Part shown: positions 52,940 to 61,672 of the stretch, in pieces
How the letters are laid out: each line of letters opens with the position of its first letter
Position numbering within the stretch: the first letter of the stretch is position 1
Notes under the pieces: generated by a model
What the model saw: the letters and a program-made list of their open reading frames with translations, nothing else
Databases searched by the model: none
What the model was told of the DNA's origin: nothing
NCBI GenBank assembly: GCA_964544885.1
Contig: CAZJDX010000011.1
Coordinates: 1-64,000, forward strand
From: QQVM01 sp964544885
GTDB taxonomy: Bacteria > Bacteroidota > Bacteroidia > AKYH767-A > 2013-40CM-41-45
Length of the DNA: 64,000 nt
Reading direction: 5' to 3'
Program-made: the position numbers and the translations under genes

Positions 52940-53839
52940 AATGCAGAGGAATTTTTATCCGCCCTTGATGGCAGAAACCCCAATGTTTGCAGCCATTTCA
53001 TGAACTCATCTTATGAATTTGTTGCAGATTATTATCCTGACAATTGGATCAGATGTCTTTACCGCAACCAGAGTTCAGCTCTGGCTTAGCTTTTTGAGAA
53101 CCAAAAGGATTGATTTTCTTATCGCTCCGAAATAAATTTTTAGGATTAGGCATTTAAATCCAAAACGCTTTCTTGAAAAGCTATGAGACATCAATGATTC
53201 ATTAGATGCATAGGTCTTCGGAATTCTGATAGATCTTAAGTTCAAGGCAAGTGACGGCCTTATTTTATCCGGTTTTTGATGCGCAGCAAAGGGCGAACAG
53301 CCGAAGGAGAAGCTCCGAGCTTGCGAGGAGATCACTCCGCAGGCCGTCCTTTGCAAGCAGAAAAAATTCCGAAGGAAAGGAGAAAATAAAGCCTTGATCT
53401 TTTCCCTGCCTGCGTGCCTTGCAATCGGCAGGCAGGTTTGTTTCTTTCTTTTCCATCAAGGGAAAAGAAAGAAAATGATAAAATCTATTCTGTGTTAGCA
53501 TGGCTATTATCCGCCTTTGAGGGCTTTTGTGGAACCAAATTCTTAACCTATAAATTTTTTCTGTCACAATGATTGGGATGAATATGTAATAAACAGCCAT
53601 GAATTGTATTGGATCAGCACTAACAAATTTTAGTTTGATGCGTCTAAAGTCATAGGTCTGCTCAAATTATTCCGGGGCGTTTAAAATTGACTACCTGATC
53701 TCTTTACCTCATTTGAAATGGATTCGCTTTTTCTGCTAATTTTGCAAGTCTAAATTGGTTTTAATGCAGCCTTTCCGGCAAAAGTGCCGGCGGCTCCATG
53801 AGTTATAAATAAACACGATTGTTTTACGTTTCGAACCCA
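52940..53839 (+). other. 900-base gene-free stretch
   Basis: No convincing gene is present. Short open frames here lack homology-like motifs or signal sequences and overlap a strongly palindromic region at about 53276-53474. The stretch holds that repeat-like element; otherwise nothing is recognised. Confidence 0.6.
53276..53474. repeat. Palindromic intergenic repeat-like element
   Basis: A series of inverted repeats lies within 200 bases: AAGCT/AGCTT at 53310-53322; CCTGCCTGC (53405-53413) with GCAGGCAGG (53428-53436); and a perfect 14-base pair, tttctttcttttcc (53441-53454) with its reverse complement at 53461-53474 around ATCAAG. The block resembles dispersed intergenic elements I remember from Bacteroidota genomes (the cttgatc...catcaag context), but a genome-wide copy count is needed. 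Confidence 0.5.
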
Positions 53840-56023
53840 ATGTATTTACTGCGTCATTTTTGCCTCCGATTCATACTTATTCTGGTCTCCCTTGGCTTTT
53901 TATCGGGGACGGTCATTGCCCAACATAGCGGCAGGGTACTGATCAATGGAAAGATCCGCAAGGCGAACAAACCCGAAGGAGGAGTCACCATTCAGGTAAG
54001 CAGTCCGGGGAGTCCGGGTCAGACACTGGTTTCAAAAGAGAATGGCAGCTTTAATATCAATCTGGATTTTCAGAATGAATACATCATCACATTCACAAAA
54101 CCCGGACTGGTTTCCAAGAGTGTTGAATTTAACACCAAGGTTCCGCCGCAGGAACTGGACATAATCATCCAGACGGAATTTAACATCGACTTGTTTGAAG
54201 ACGTTGCCGGGGTAAGCAGGAGTACAGCCATGAATAAACCGGTGGCAAAGTATTCATATAATCCTACCTATGAAGATTTTCTTTTTGACGCGGAGTATTC
54301 CAGGCAGATAAAATCCGAGCAGGAGCTTGCGAGAAAGGATGCGGAGGAGATCAGAAGACAGCAGGAAAAGGCAAGACTCGATTCGTTGAATAAAATCTGG
54401 AACGATTCGCTTGTCAGGGTCAAGGAAAAGGAGGCTCAGTTGCTTGCGCAAAAGGCGGAGCAGGACCGGTTGAAGAAACAACAAGAGCAGGCCCGGCTTG
54501 ATTCTATTGCCAGAGCAAGAGCGGAGGCTCAAAGCAGGGCGGAGGCGGAAGCAAGGGAAAAGACACGGCAGGATAGTCTCTATCAGGCCGAATTGAAAGC
54601 AAAGGCGCTGGCTGAAGCCAGAGAAAAAGCACTCAAAGATTCGCTCTCCAGGGCTGAGGCGGAAGCAGCAAGACAAAAAGCCCTGGCGGAAGCAAGAGAA
54701 AAATCCAGGCAGGATTCTGTCGCAAAGGCGCAGGCCGAACAAGAACGAAAGGATTCTCTTGCAAGGGCCAGGGCGGAAGCGGAGGTAAAGGCTAAAGCGG
54801 AAGCGGAAGCAAGAGCCATCGAAAAAGCAAGACAGGATTCTGTCGCAAGGAGCATGGCGGAAGCAGCAGCAAGGGAAAAGTTTGTAAAAGACTCACTGAT
54901 CAGAGCGGAAGCTGAAGCGGAGAAACAAAAACTGAAAGCAGAAGCGGATGCAAGACGACTCGAGGAGGCAAGAAAAGATTCACTGTTGAAAGCAAAACTG
55001 GCAGAAGAAGCCAGGATCAGGGCTGAACAGGATTCACTCAGCAAAATTGAGCAGGACAAACTTGCCGCTGAACAGGCAAGAAAAGATTCGCTGGCGGCCC
55101 TTGCCGCGGCTCGTGCAGCCGCCGAGCAGGCAAGAAAGGATTCACTGCAAAAGGCTGAGTTTGCAGAAAAAGAGAGACTGAAAGCGGAGGCAGAAGCCAG
55201 AGCAAAAGCCGAAGCGGAACGCTTAGCGAAAGAGCAGGCACGAAAGGATTCGCTTGCCCTGATTGCTGAGAACGAAAACCGGCGCAAGAAAGAGATAGCG
55301 GATAGCATGGCAGCCGCGAACGAAAAAGCCAGACTGCTGGCCAGGGAAGCGGAGCAATTGAGGAGAGATTCAATGGCAAAGGCAGAAGCAGACGCACAGG
55401 CAAAAGCCCTGGCGGAGGCAAAACTGAAAGAGGAGGAAGCAGCCCGGAAAAAAGCGATAGAAGAGGAATCCAGGCTGGCTGCACAGAAACTGAAGGAGGA
55501 GGAACTGGCCCGTCAGAAGGAACTAGCTGAAAAACAAAAACAGGAGGAGGAAGCCAAGGCAAAAGCGGATGCTGAACAGAAGGCCAGAGCCGAAAGTGAG
55601 AGACTTGCCAGGCTTGCCGCTGAAAAAGCATATCAGGATTCTCTGGCCACCGCCCACAAACTGCAACAGGAAAAGCTCGATGAAGAAAGAAGATTGAAAG
55701 CCCTGGCTGAGATCGAAGAGAAGAAAAAACTTCTTGCCAAAGCAGGAGAAACGGAAACGAAAACCAAGGTTAACCCGAAACCGGTCGCCGCTGTCCCAAA
55801 GATCATCGATTCCGATTACAGGGAAGGTATCACGGAAGAAACGATAAACGAATCAAACCGTACCATCCACAGAACTGTTGTCAAGATCCAGGGTAGTACC
55901 GTAAATTATCAAAAGATAGTCTATACCTGGGGTGGAATATTCTTCTTCAAGAATGATAATAATATTACGGAACTTCTGTTCAATCAGGAGATCAAAAATG
56001 CCAAGACCATCCTGAATAAATAG
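53840..56023 (+). CDS. Secreted coiled-coil repeat protein with CarboxypepD-like N-terminus
   Basis: The product has about 727 residues from ATG 53840 (a TTG 21 bases upstream would extend it). After a signal peptide (FLSGTVIAQ), residues of about 30-110 form a small regulatory-like beta-sandwich (VLINGKIRKANKPEGGVTIQV). Residues of about 160-640 are a long, charged Ala/Lys/Glu/Arg coiled coil in which short units such as ARKDSL or RQDSVA recur every 15-25 residues. The C-terminal 65 residues (REGITEETINESN to VYTWGGIFFFKND) form a conserved end domain of Bacteroidota proteins. It may span the periplasm or surface as a rod; function unknown. Confidence 0.75.
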   Translation: MYLLRHFCLRFILILVSLGFLSGTVIAQHSGRVLINGKIRKANKPEGGVTIQVSSPGSPGQTLVSKENGSFNINLDFQNEYIITFTKPGLVSKSVEFNTKVPPQELDIIIQTEFNIDLFEDVAGVSRSTAMNKPVAKYSYNPTYEDFLFDAEYSRQIKSEQELARKDAEEIRRQQEKARLDSLNKIWNDSLVRVKEKEAQLLAQKAEQDRLKKQQEQARLDSIARARAEAQSRAEAEAREKTRQDSLYQAELKAKALAEAREKALKDSLSRAEAEAARQKALAEAREKSRQDSVAKAQAEQERKDSLARARAEAEVKAKAEAEARAIEKARQDSVARSMAEAAAREKFVKDSLIRAEAEAEKQKLKAEADARRLEEARKDSLLKAKLAEEARIRAEQDSLSKIEQDKLAAEQARKDSLAALAAARAAAEQARKDSLQKAEFAEKERLKAEAEARAKAEAERLAKEQARKDSLALIAENENRRKKEIADSMAAANEKARLLAREAEQLRRDSMAKAEADAQAKALAEAKLKEEEAARKKAIEEESRLAAQKLKEEELARQKELAEKQKQEEEAKAKADAEQKARAESERLARLAAEKAYQDSLATAHKLQQEKLDEERRLKALAEIEEKKKLLAKAGETETKTKVNPKPVAAVPKIIDSDYREGITEETINESNRTIHRTVVKIQGSTVNYQKIVYTWGGIFFFKNDNNITELLFNQEIKNAKTILNK

Positions 56024-56163
56024 GCGGTTTCATCTCCGTCTGTCCCGGAATCCCTTTCGCGCTGCTGAAAAAATGTCAAGTGGAATATTCTTCCGCGACT
56101 TTTTGACCTGTCCTGTCCTTATTTAAGGTCAATTTGACTTTTATTTTCTGGCAAATTTTTTCA

Positions 56164-56189
56164 TTTCAGTACTGGCACAGTACTTGAAA
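56164..56189 (+). promoter_or_regulatory. Palindrome overlapping a sigma-54-like -24/-12 element before hsp20
   Basis: TTTCAGTACTG and CAGTACTTGAAA form an inverted repeat with one bulged base around GCA. Within it, TGGCACAGTACTTGA (56173-56187) resembles the sigma-54 consensus TGGCACN5TTGC, with GA instead of GC at -12. The hsp20 gene follows 32 bases later with a strong AGGAGG. Confidence 0.4.
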
Positions 56190-56221
56190 TTTCTCTTGAA
56201 AATTTTAAAACAGGAGGAAAA

Positions 56222-56674
56222 ATGACACTCGTAAAATTTAAAAACAACAACTTGTTCGGAAGAGAATCTTATGTCCCATCGATCTTTTCCGATTTCTTCG
56301 GCGACTACCTGAATAATGATGTGATGTTACGTAATGTTCGGCCTGCTGTTCCGGCCTGCAACATTCACGAGAGCGAAAAGAATTTCGCCATCGAACTGGC
56401 AGTACCGGGTATGCAGAAAAGCGACTTCCACATAGAAGTTGAAAATGGAGTACTTACCATCAGTGCTGAAAAGAAAGAAGAGAAAAGCGATGAGAAAGTG
56501 AACTACACACGTAAGGAATTCTCCTACGCATCGTTCAAGCGCTCCTTCACACTACCTGAAACAGTGAATGCGGAAAATATCTCTGCAAGCTATGAAAACG
56601 GAGTTCTCGCGCTCAGTCTTCCTAAAAAAGAAGAAAGTAAAAGCAAGGCTGCGAGAGAAGTGAAGGTTTCCTGA
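56222..56674 (+). CDS. Hsp20/alpha-crystallin small heat-shock protein
   Basis: This 150-residue ATP-independent chaperone binds unfolding proteins under stress. The alpha-crystallin domain runs from ACNIHESEKNFAIELAVPGM to SYENGVLALSLPKKEE (about residues 40-140), with FKRSFTLPE and the final ENGVLALSLPK motif. Unusually for Bacteroidota, a perfect AGGAGG Shine-Dalgarno (56212-56217) precedes the ATG, together with the palindromic promoter region upstream, both pointing to strong inducible expression. Confidence 0.93.
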   Translation: MTLVKFKNNNLFGRESYVPSIFSDFFGDYLNNDVMLRNVRPAVPACNIHESEKNFAIELAVPGMQKSDFHIEVENGVLTISAEKKEEKSDEKVNYTRKEFSYASFKRSFTLPETVNAENISASYENGVLALSLPKKEESKSKAAREVKVS

Positions 56675-56817
56675 ACCAGACCTGTCATTTCATGTAGCGC
56701 ATGCTGAATTAGCCGTCCCTGGTTAAGACGGAACATGAATGCTGCTGATTATTGTGATGAGAGACTCATCGAAGATTCTGTTGAAGGGTCTCTGTCTTGT
56801 TTCATTTGTTGAATGGT

Positions 56818-56852
56818 GCGACCTGTGAAATTCTCCGGGTCGCATTTTTTTT
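56818..56852 (+). terminator. Intrinsic terminator between hsp20 and surE
   Basis: GCGACC (56818-56823) pairs with GGTCGC (56838-56843) around a 14-base loop and is followed by a run of eight T residues. Confidence 0.7.
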
Positions 56853-56949
56853 GACCTTCTGCTTGTAGCGCCTCAGCTCAGATGTGAATTCCAAATTAAC
56901 TACCTTCGCGGTCTTTGGAAATGCAGTTTTTAGTAACATCGAAATAAAA

Positions 56950-57738
56950 ATGAGTAAATCGTCTGTTAACGATCGTCCTGTCATTCTGGTAACAAATGAT
57001 GATGGTATCACTGCTCCGGGCTTGCACGCGCTGGTCGAAGCCGTTCAGGACCTGGGTGAGATCGTGGTGGTTGCGCCTGACAGTCCACAGTCAGGAATGG
57101 GGCATGCCATCACTATTAATCACCCATTGCGCCTTGATAAAGTGGATGTACACGGAAACCATAAGTGGTTTCAGAGCAGTGGTACTCCGGTAGATTGTGT
57201 GAAGCTGGCCATTGATAAGATCCTTCATCGGAAACCTGATCTTTGTGTTTCCGGAATAAATCACGGTTCGAACTCATCCATTAATGTCATCTATTCAGGT
57301 ACCATGTCAGCCGCTATGGAAGGAGCGATTGAGGGCATCCCTTCCATCGGTTTCTCTTTGTTGAACTATTCACTGGAAGCTGATTTCACCGCTGCAAAGC
57401 GAGTGGCCAGAACCGTCGCCATAAATACACTGAAAAATGGCTTGCCCTCCGGTTCCTTGTTGAATGTAAATATTCCGAATCTGGCACTGGATGAGATTAA
57501 AGGAATTAAAGTTTGCCGTCAGGCTATGGCAAAGTGGAGAGAAGAATTTGATGAACGACTCGACCCGAATAAAAGAAAATATTACTGGCTTACCGGCAGG
57601 TTTGTAAACCAGGACAAAGGCGAAGACACAGACGAATGGGCTTTGTCTAACGGTTATGTTTCCCTTGTACCGGTGCAATACGACTTCACGGCACATCACG
57701 CCATTCCTTTTCTCAATGCCGTAAATTATGAGCTTTAA
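56950..57738 (+). CDS. surE: 5'-nucleotidase SurE
   Basis: It dephosphorylates nucleoside monophosphates under stress or stationary conditions. The product has 262 residues from ATG 56950 (a TTG upstream would add a non-conserved leader). Diagnostic motifs are ILVTNDDGITAPG (metal-binding Asp-Asp), VVAPDSPQSGMGHAITIN, SSGTPVDCVKLA and VSGINHGSNSSINVIYSGTMSAAMEG. The -7-like TACCTTCG at 56901-56908 lies 41 bases upstream. It is followed by two small membrane-protein genes and lpxB. Confidence 0.95.
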   Translation: MSKSSVNDRPVILVTNDDGITAPGLHALVEAVQDLGEIVVVAPDSPQSGMGHAITINHPLRLDKVDVHGNHKWFQSSGTPVDCVKLAIDKILHRKPDLCVSGINHGSNSSINVIYSGTMSAAMEGAIEGIPSIGFSLLNYSLEADFTAAKRVARTVAINTLKNGLPSGSLLNVNIPNLALDEIKGIKVCRQAMAKWREEFDERLDPNKRKYYWLTGRFVNQDKGEDTDEWALSNGYVSLVPVQYDFTAHHAIPFLNAVNYEL

Positions 57739-58030
57739 CAGGTTGACAAAGGATTCATTTCTTCTTGGATTGCTGGGCGGCACCGCGTCACTTTTTTTCT
57801 TTATCATGTTCATTTCTTTCATCCGGAAGATGGTTACCCTTTCCATGAATGATCCAACCCTGTTTGCTTCACCAAGAACGGAGTTACTCGCCGTTACACT
57901 TAATGTTGTCTTGTTCCGTTTTCTTGTCTTGCGGTTTAACCGGGAGAAAACAGGAAAAGGAGTACTCTTTATCACCGTGATGATTACCTTTGCCTATCTC
58001 TTCCTTAATTCAGATTTTCGAATAGCCTGA
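57728..58030 (+). CDS. Small membrane protein, unknown
   Basis: 100 residues with three predicted membrane helices (about 12-33, 52-66 and 80-94). It overlaps surE by 11 bases. No family recognised. A second protein of similar size follows, and both lie between surE and lpxB, so they may belong to the envelope-related group. Confidence 0.7.
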   Translation: MSFNRLTKDSFLLGLLGGTASLFFFIMFISFIRKMVTLSMNDPTLFASPRTELLAVTLNVVLFRFLVLRFNREKTGKGVLFITVMITFAYLFLNSDFRIA

Positions 58031-58035
58031 TCCTC

Positions 58036-58326
58036 ATGAAAGACTGGAGCAATACGATGCTAACCGGATTCATAGCCGGAATTCTTACTCCGCTTATCGC
58101 CTTCAGATCCTACGTGTATTTTTTCAGAAAGGAGGAATCCCTTTCCGAAGTGCTGCAAGGTTTCATCACCAGAAATGTCCATACTCATGTCATAAGTCTT
58201 TCTGTTATCCCAAACCTTCTTGTTTTCTTTCTGTTTCTCTGGTCCTCCAGAGAACGCTCATCCAACGGTGTTATCGGTGCAACAATACTGTACGCCTTGA
58301 CAGTAGCAATTCTGATTCTTATCTGA
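58036..58326 (+). CDS. Small membrane protein, unknown
   Basis: 96 residues with about three membrane helices (MLTGFIAGILTPLIAF, SLSVIPNLLVFFLFLW and ATILYALTVAILILI). Its stop overlaps the lpxB ATG by one base, pointing to coupled translation with lipid A synthesis. No family recognised. Confidence 0.72.
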   Translation: MKDWSNTMLTGFIAGILTPLIAFRSYVYFFRKEESLSEVLQGFITRNVHTHVISLSVIPNLLVFFLFLWSSRERSSNGVIGATILYALTVAILILI

Positions 58327-59471
58327 TGCGGTATTATATCATATCCGGCGAGGCCTCCGGCGACCTGCACGGTTCCGCACTGATACGGGAATTGAAACTT
58401 CTCGATCCGGGAGCCGACTTCCGTGTCTGGGGTGGCGAACTGATGCGCGAACAGGGTGCTACCCTCGTAAAGCATTACAGGGATCTGGCTTTCATGGGAT
58501 TTACCGAGGTGATACAAAACCTGGGTACCATTTTGGGAAACCTGTCCTTTTGTAAAAAAGATATACTGCAATACAATCCGGATGTATTAATTCTCATTGA
58601 CTACCCCGGATTTAATCTGCGGATCGCAGAATTCGCTTCTCACAACAGGCTGAGAGTATTTTATTACATCTCACCCCAGATATGGGCATGGAAACAATCG
58701 AGAGTAAAAAAGATAAAAAGGTTTGTGGAAAGAATGTTTGTGATCCTTCCTTTTGAAAAATCTTTTTATAAGAAGTTTGGAATGGATGTTGATTTTGTCG
58801 GACATCCTCTTCTTGATTCCATCGAACAGAAGCGTAAAGATTTTCTTTCGCCGGAGAAATTCCGGGAGTTGCATGGATTGTCTTCAAAACCTCTCATCGC
58901 ATTACTTCCCGGAAGCCGTAAGCAGGAGATCAGCGAGATGCTTCCTGAAATGATGTCGGTCATTCCCGATTTCCCCGGATTCCAGTTTGTCGTGGCCGCT
59001 GCTCCTTCTCAACCTGAATCTTTTTACAGCCAGGTCATGGCAGGAGTCAAGGCTCCCTTACTCGCCAATTGTACCTATGAACTTCTTGCGCATTCACATG
59101 CTGCACTGGTAACTTCGGGAACCGCTACTCTTGAAACCGCTCTCCTCGGTACTCCTGAAGTGGTGTGTTATAAAGGAGGAAGGATTTCCTATATGATAGC
59201 CAGAAAACTGATCAGGGTGAAATACATTTCGCTGGTTAATCTGATCATGGACCGGAAGGTCGTTACGGAATTAATCCAGGATGACCTTACTACCGCCGGA
59301 TTAAAAGAGGAACTGAATCTGCTCTTACAGGATACGGTGAGAGACAGGATAAAGGAAGACTACCGGGAACTTATAGTAAAGCTGGGGGGTAGTGGAGCAT
59401 CAGCGCTGACTGCAAAACTTATGCTTGATTATCTGAAATCTCCGGTAAGGCAGGAAGTATTCAATCCATGA
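58326..59471 (+). CDS. lpxB: Lipid A disaccharide synthase
   Basis: This glycosyltransferase joins UDP-diacylglucosamine and lipid X to form the lipid A disaccharide. The 381-residue protein has ISGEASGDLHGSALI at the N-terminus, LAFMGFTEVIQNL, LIDYPGFNLRIA, YYISPQIWAWKQSR, and the C-terminal ALVTSGTATLETALLGTPEVV. All are family hallmarks. It indicates a standard lipopolysaccharide outer membrane. Confidence 0.96.
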   Translation: MRYYIISGEASGDLHGSALIRELKLLDPGADFRVWGGELMREQGATLVKHYRDLAFMGFTEVIQNLGTILGNLSFCKKDILQYNPDVLILIDYPGFNLRIAEFASHNRLRVFYYISPQIWAWKQSRVKKIKRFVERMFVILPFEKSFYKKFGMDVDFVGHPLLDSIEQKRKDFLSPEKFRELHGLSSKPLIALLPGSRKQEISEMLPEMMSVIPDFPGFQFVVAAAPSQPESFYSQVMAGVKAPLLANCTYELLAHSHAALVTSGTATLETALLGTPEVVCYKGGRISYMIARKLIRVKYISLVNLIMDRKVVTELIQDDLTTAGLKEELNLLLQDTVRDRIKEDYRELIVKLGGSGASALTAKLMLDYLKSPVRQEVFNP

Positions 59472-59524
59472 TGGTTTTTATAAAATAAGACCTCATTCCC
59501 GTCCGGCATTTTTAAATTGGCCGG

Positions 59525-61630
59525 ATGAATCATCAGTCCTCCGCCGGAATTCTGAAACTCATTCCCGCATTTCTCGCGGGCCTCTTTCCTGCACTCTATT
59601 GCGACATTCATGCGAGCCTGGTTCTTACTCTCTTTTTACTGGCTTGTTCACTGATCATTTTTTTTCAGCTGATCATAAAACCGAAAAGCAGGTACAGCTT
59701 GAGATGGCTTCCCGGATTGTTCATGCATCTGTCGGTTTTTTTCTATGCACTGCTGTTAACCTCCTTGAAAAAAGAGATCAATCATGCCGGTCATTTCTCC
59801 ATGATTGATTCGGCTCAGGCTTTTGTTTGCATGGTGAACGAGGAGCCTTTGTTAAAGGGGAATAATTACCGGTTTGAAGTCAGGATGAAGGAAGTTGTCA
59901 AAAATGATCTCACCTTTTCAGTTACCGGCCGCTGTCTGGTCTACCTGAAGTGCGGCAGTGTTGCGGTTCCGGAATATGGAGACATTCTTGTGTTCAGAAA
60001 TTATCCTGAACGTCTTAAATCTCCGGCAAATCCTGGTCAGTTCGACTTTAGCCGCTGGTTAAAAAACAGGGAGATCTATCATCAGGTATTTCTAAAACCG
60101 GAAAAACTCCTGAAGCTTGATCATGATCAGGGTGGTAAACTGATGGAATTGGCTATCACCTGGAGAAATGACTTGCTGGACGCGATCAGCGATGCGGGAA
60201 TAGAAGGAAGGGAGAATGCTGTCCTTTCGGCACTTATTATTGGACAGGATGATGAAATAGACCAGGAACTGATGCAGAGCTATTCTGTTACCGGTGTCCT
60301 GCATGTGCTGGCCGTGAGCGGTATGCATGTCGGCCTGATCTATGCTGCCTTGAGGGCGCTGCTAAAATTTCCGGGTAGAAAAAAGCAATTGAAATGGTTA
60401 AAAGCGGGAATCATCATTCTTCTCCTCTGGTTCTATGCAATGCTTACCGGCTTATCACCCTCGGTTCTCAGGGCAGCCATGATGCTATCTTTCGTCATCT
60501 TGGGAATCGGTCTTGCCAGAGCCTCCGGTAACCTGAACATCTTGTGCGCCTCTGCATTGAGTTTATTTATTGTGTTGAATCCTTCTCTGATCTTCTCAGC
60601 GGGATTTCAGTTGTCTTTCCTGGCGGTGGCCGGAATCATGTATCTGTACAAACCTTTGCTGAACCTGTACGCACCTGAAACTTGGCTGGCCCGGCAGATT
60701 TGGAGTATCCTGGCGGTTTCACTTGTTGCGCAGCTGGCGACCTTTCCCTTGAGTTTATATTATTTCCACCAGTTCCCTAATTATTTTCTCCTCGCAAATC
60801 TTGTGGTGATTCCACTGAGCACGATCATTATTTTCGGTGGGATCATTCTTCTTGCTCTGAGTTTCTGGTCTTTTATGGCAATACTGCTCGGAAAGCTGAT
60901 TTCGTTCCTCATTTATATCCTCAATGTCATCATCACTACTCTGGGCGACTTACCCGGAGCCGCTTCTCAAGGTATCTTCCTTTCCCTTCCTTCCATGTTC
61001 CTTTTGTATGGTGTCATCATTTGCCTTGCCGCTTATTTCCTTACCCTTCGCCGGACCTTATTTTTTTTGTCATTGTACCTGATCATCGCTCTTGCAGGTA
61101 TGGTCCTGTATGAAGTGATCTCTGCAAGGAAACAGGTTTTGGGCATAGTGAACTATGTTCCGGGACATACCCTGGTGCGTTTTATTCATTCAAATCAGTC
61201 AATAGCCTTCAGTGATGAAAGGCTGATCTCCGATGAACAAAAAAGAGAACGAACGGAAGCCTATCATCTTCTCAGCAGACGAATCAGGGCTGATTCACTG
61301 TATTCCTTAAGTGATGAAAGCAATGGTAGCTGGCTGAATGAGGGCTTGGAGTTTAGATTCCCTTTCATTCAGTTTAACACGGTGAGGATCCTTGTCCTCT
61401 CACCGGAGGTTAATGATCTCGGACTGACTTTTACCATGGTGGATTATGTCCTGGTTCATGGAAATCTTGCTCCTGTAAAAGCAGACTGGCTTAACCGGGA
61501 TAAAGTAAGGTCAGTTGTGTGTGATGGCAGCACTTCTCCATATAATCTCAGAAAGTGGAAAAGCCTGTGCCTGAAAGAGGGGATCAGATTTGTTGATCTT
61601 TCAGTTCATGGCGCACTCATGCTCCGGTAA
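59525..61630 (+). CDS. comEC: ComEC/Rec2-family DNA-uptake channel protein
   Basis: The 701-residue protein has N-terminal membrane segments and a DUF4131-like region (about 30-210), followed by the competence domain with VLHVLAVSGMHVGLIYAAL and LTGLSPSVLRAAMMLSF and many membrane helices (about 250-540). The C-terminal metallo-beta-lactamase domain of many Gram-positive ComEC proteins is absent, as is common in Bacteroidota; the last 150 residues have a different soluble end. It would carry single-stranded DNA across the inner membrane during natural transformation. Confidence 0.88.
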   Translation: MNHQSSAGILKLIPAFLAGLFPALYCDIHASLVLTLFLLACSLIIFFQLIIKPKSRYSLRWLPGLFMHLSVFFYALLLTSLKKEINHAGHFSMIDSAQAFVCMVNEEPLLKGNNYRFEVRMKEVVKNDLTFSVTGRCLVYLKCGSVAVPEYGDILVFRNYPERLKSPANPGQFDFSRWLKNREIYHQVFLKPEKLLKLDHDQGGKLMELAITWRNDLLDAISDAGIEGRENAVLSALIIGQDDEIDQELMQSYSVTGVLHVLAVSGMHVGLIYAALRALLKFPGRKKQLKWLKAGIIILLLWFYAMLTGLSPSVLRAAMMLSFVILGIGLARASGNLNILCASALSLFIVLNPSLIFSAGFQLSFLAVAGIMYLYKPLLNLYAPETWLARQIWSILAVSLVAQLATFPLSLYYFHQFPNYFLLANLVVIPLSTIIIFGGIILLALSFWSFMAILLGKLISFLIYILNVIITTLGDLPGAASQGIFLSLPSMFLLYGVIICLAAYFLTLRRTLFFLSLYLIIALAGMVLYEVISARKQVLGIVNYVPGHTLVRFIHSNQSIAFSDERLISDEQKRERTEAYHLLSRRIRADSLYSLSDESNGSWLNEGLEFRFPFIQFNTVRILVLSPEVNDLGLTFTMVDYVLVHGNLAPVKADWLNRDKVRSVVCDGSTSPYNLRKWKSLCLKEGIRFVDLSVHGALMLR

Positions 61631-61672
61631 GAATTAGTTTTCCTTTGAAATGATTAATGTATACCTGATTTT

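Noticed and set aside
54254..55631. Long minus-strand open frames rich in Ser, Ala, Phe and Leu opposite the coiled-coil gene
   Set aside because: They arise from the repetitive Lys/Glu/Ala codons read in reverse; no start signals, domains or neighbours support them.
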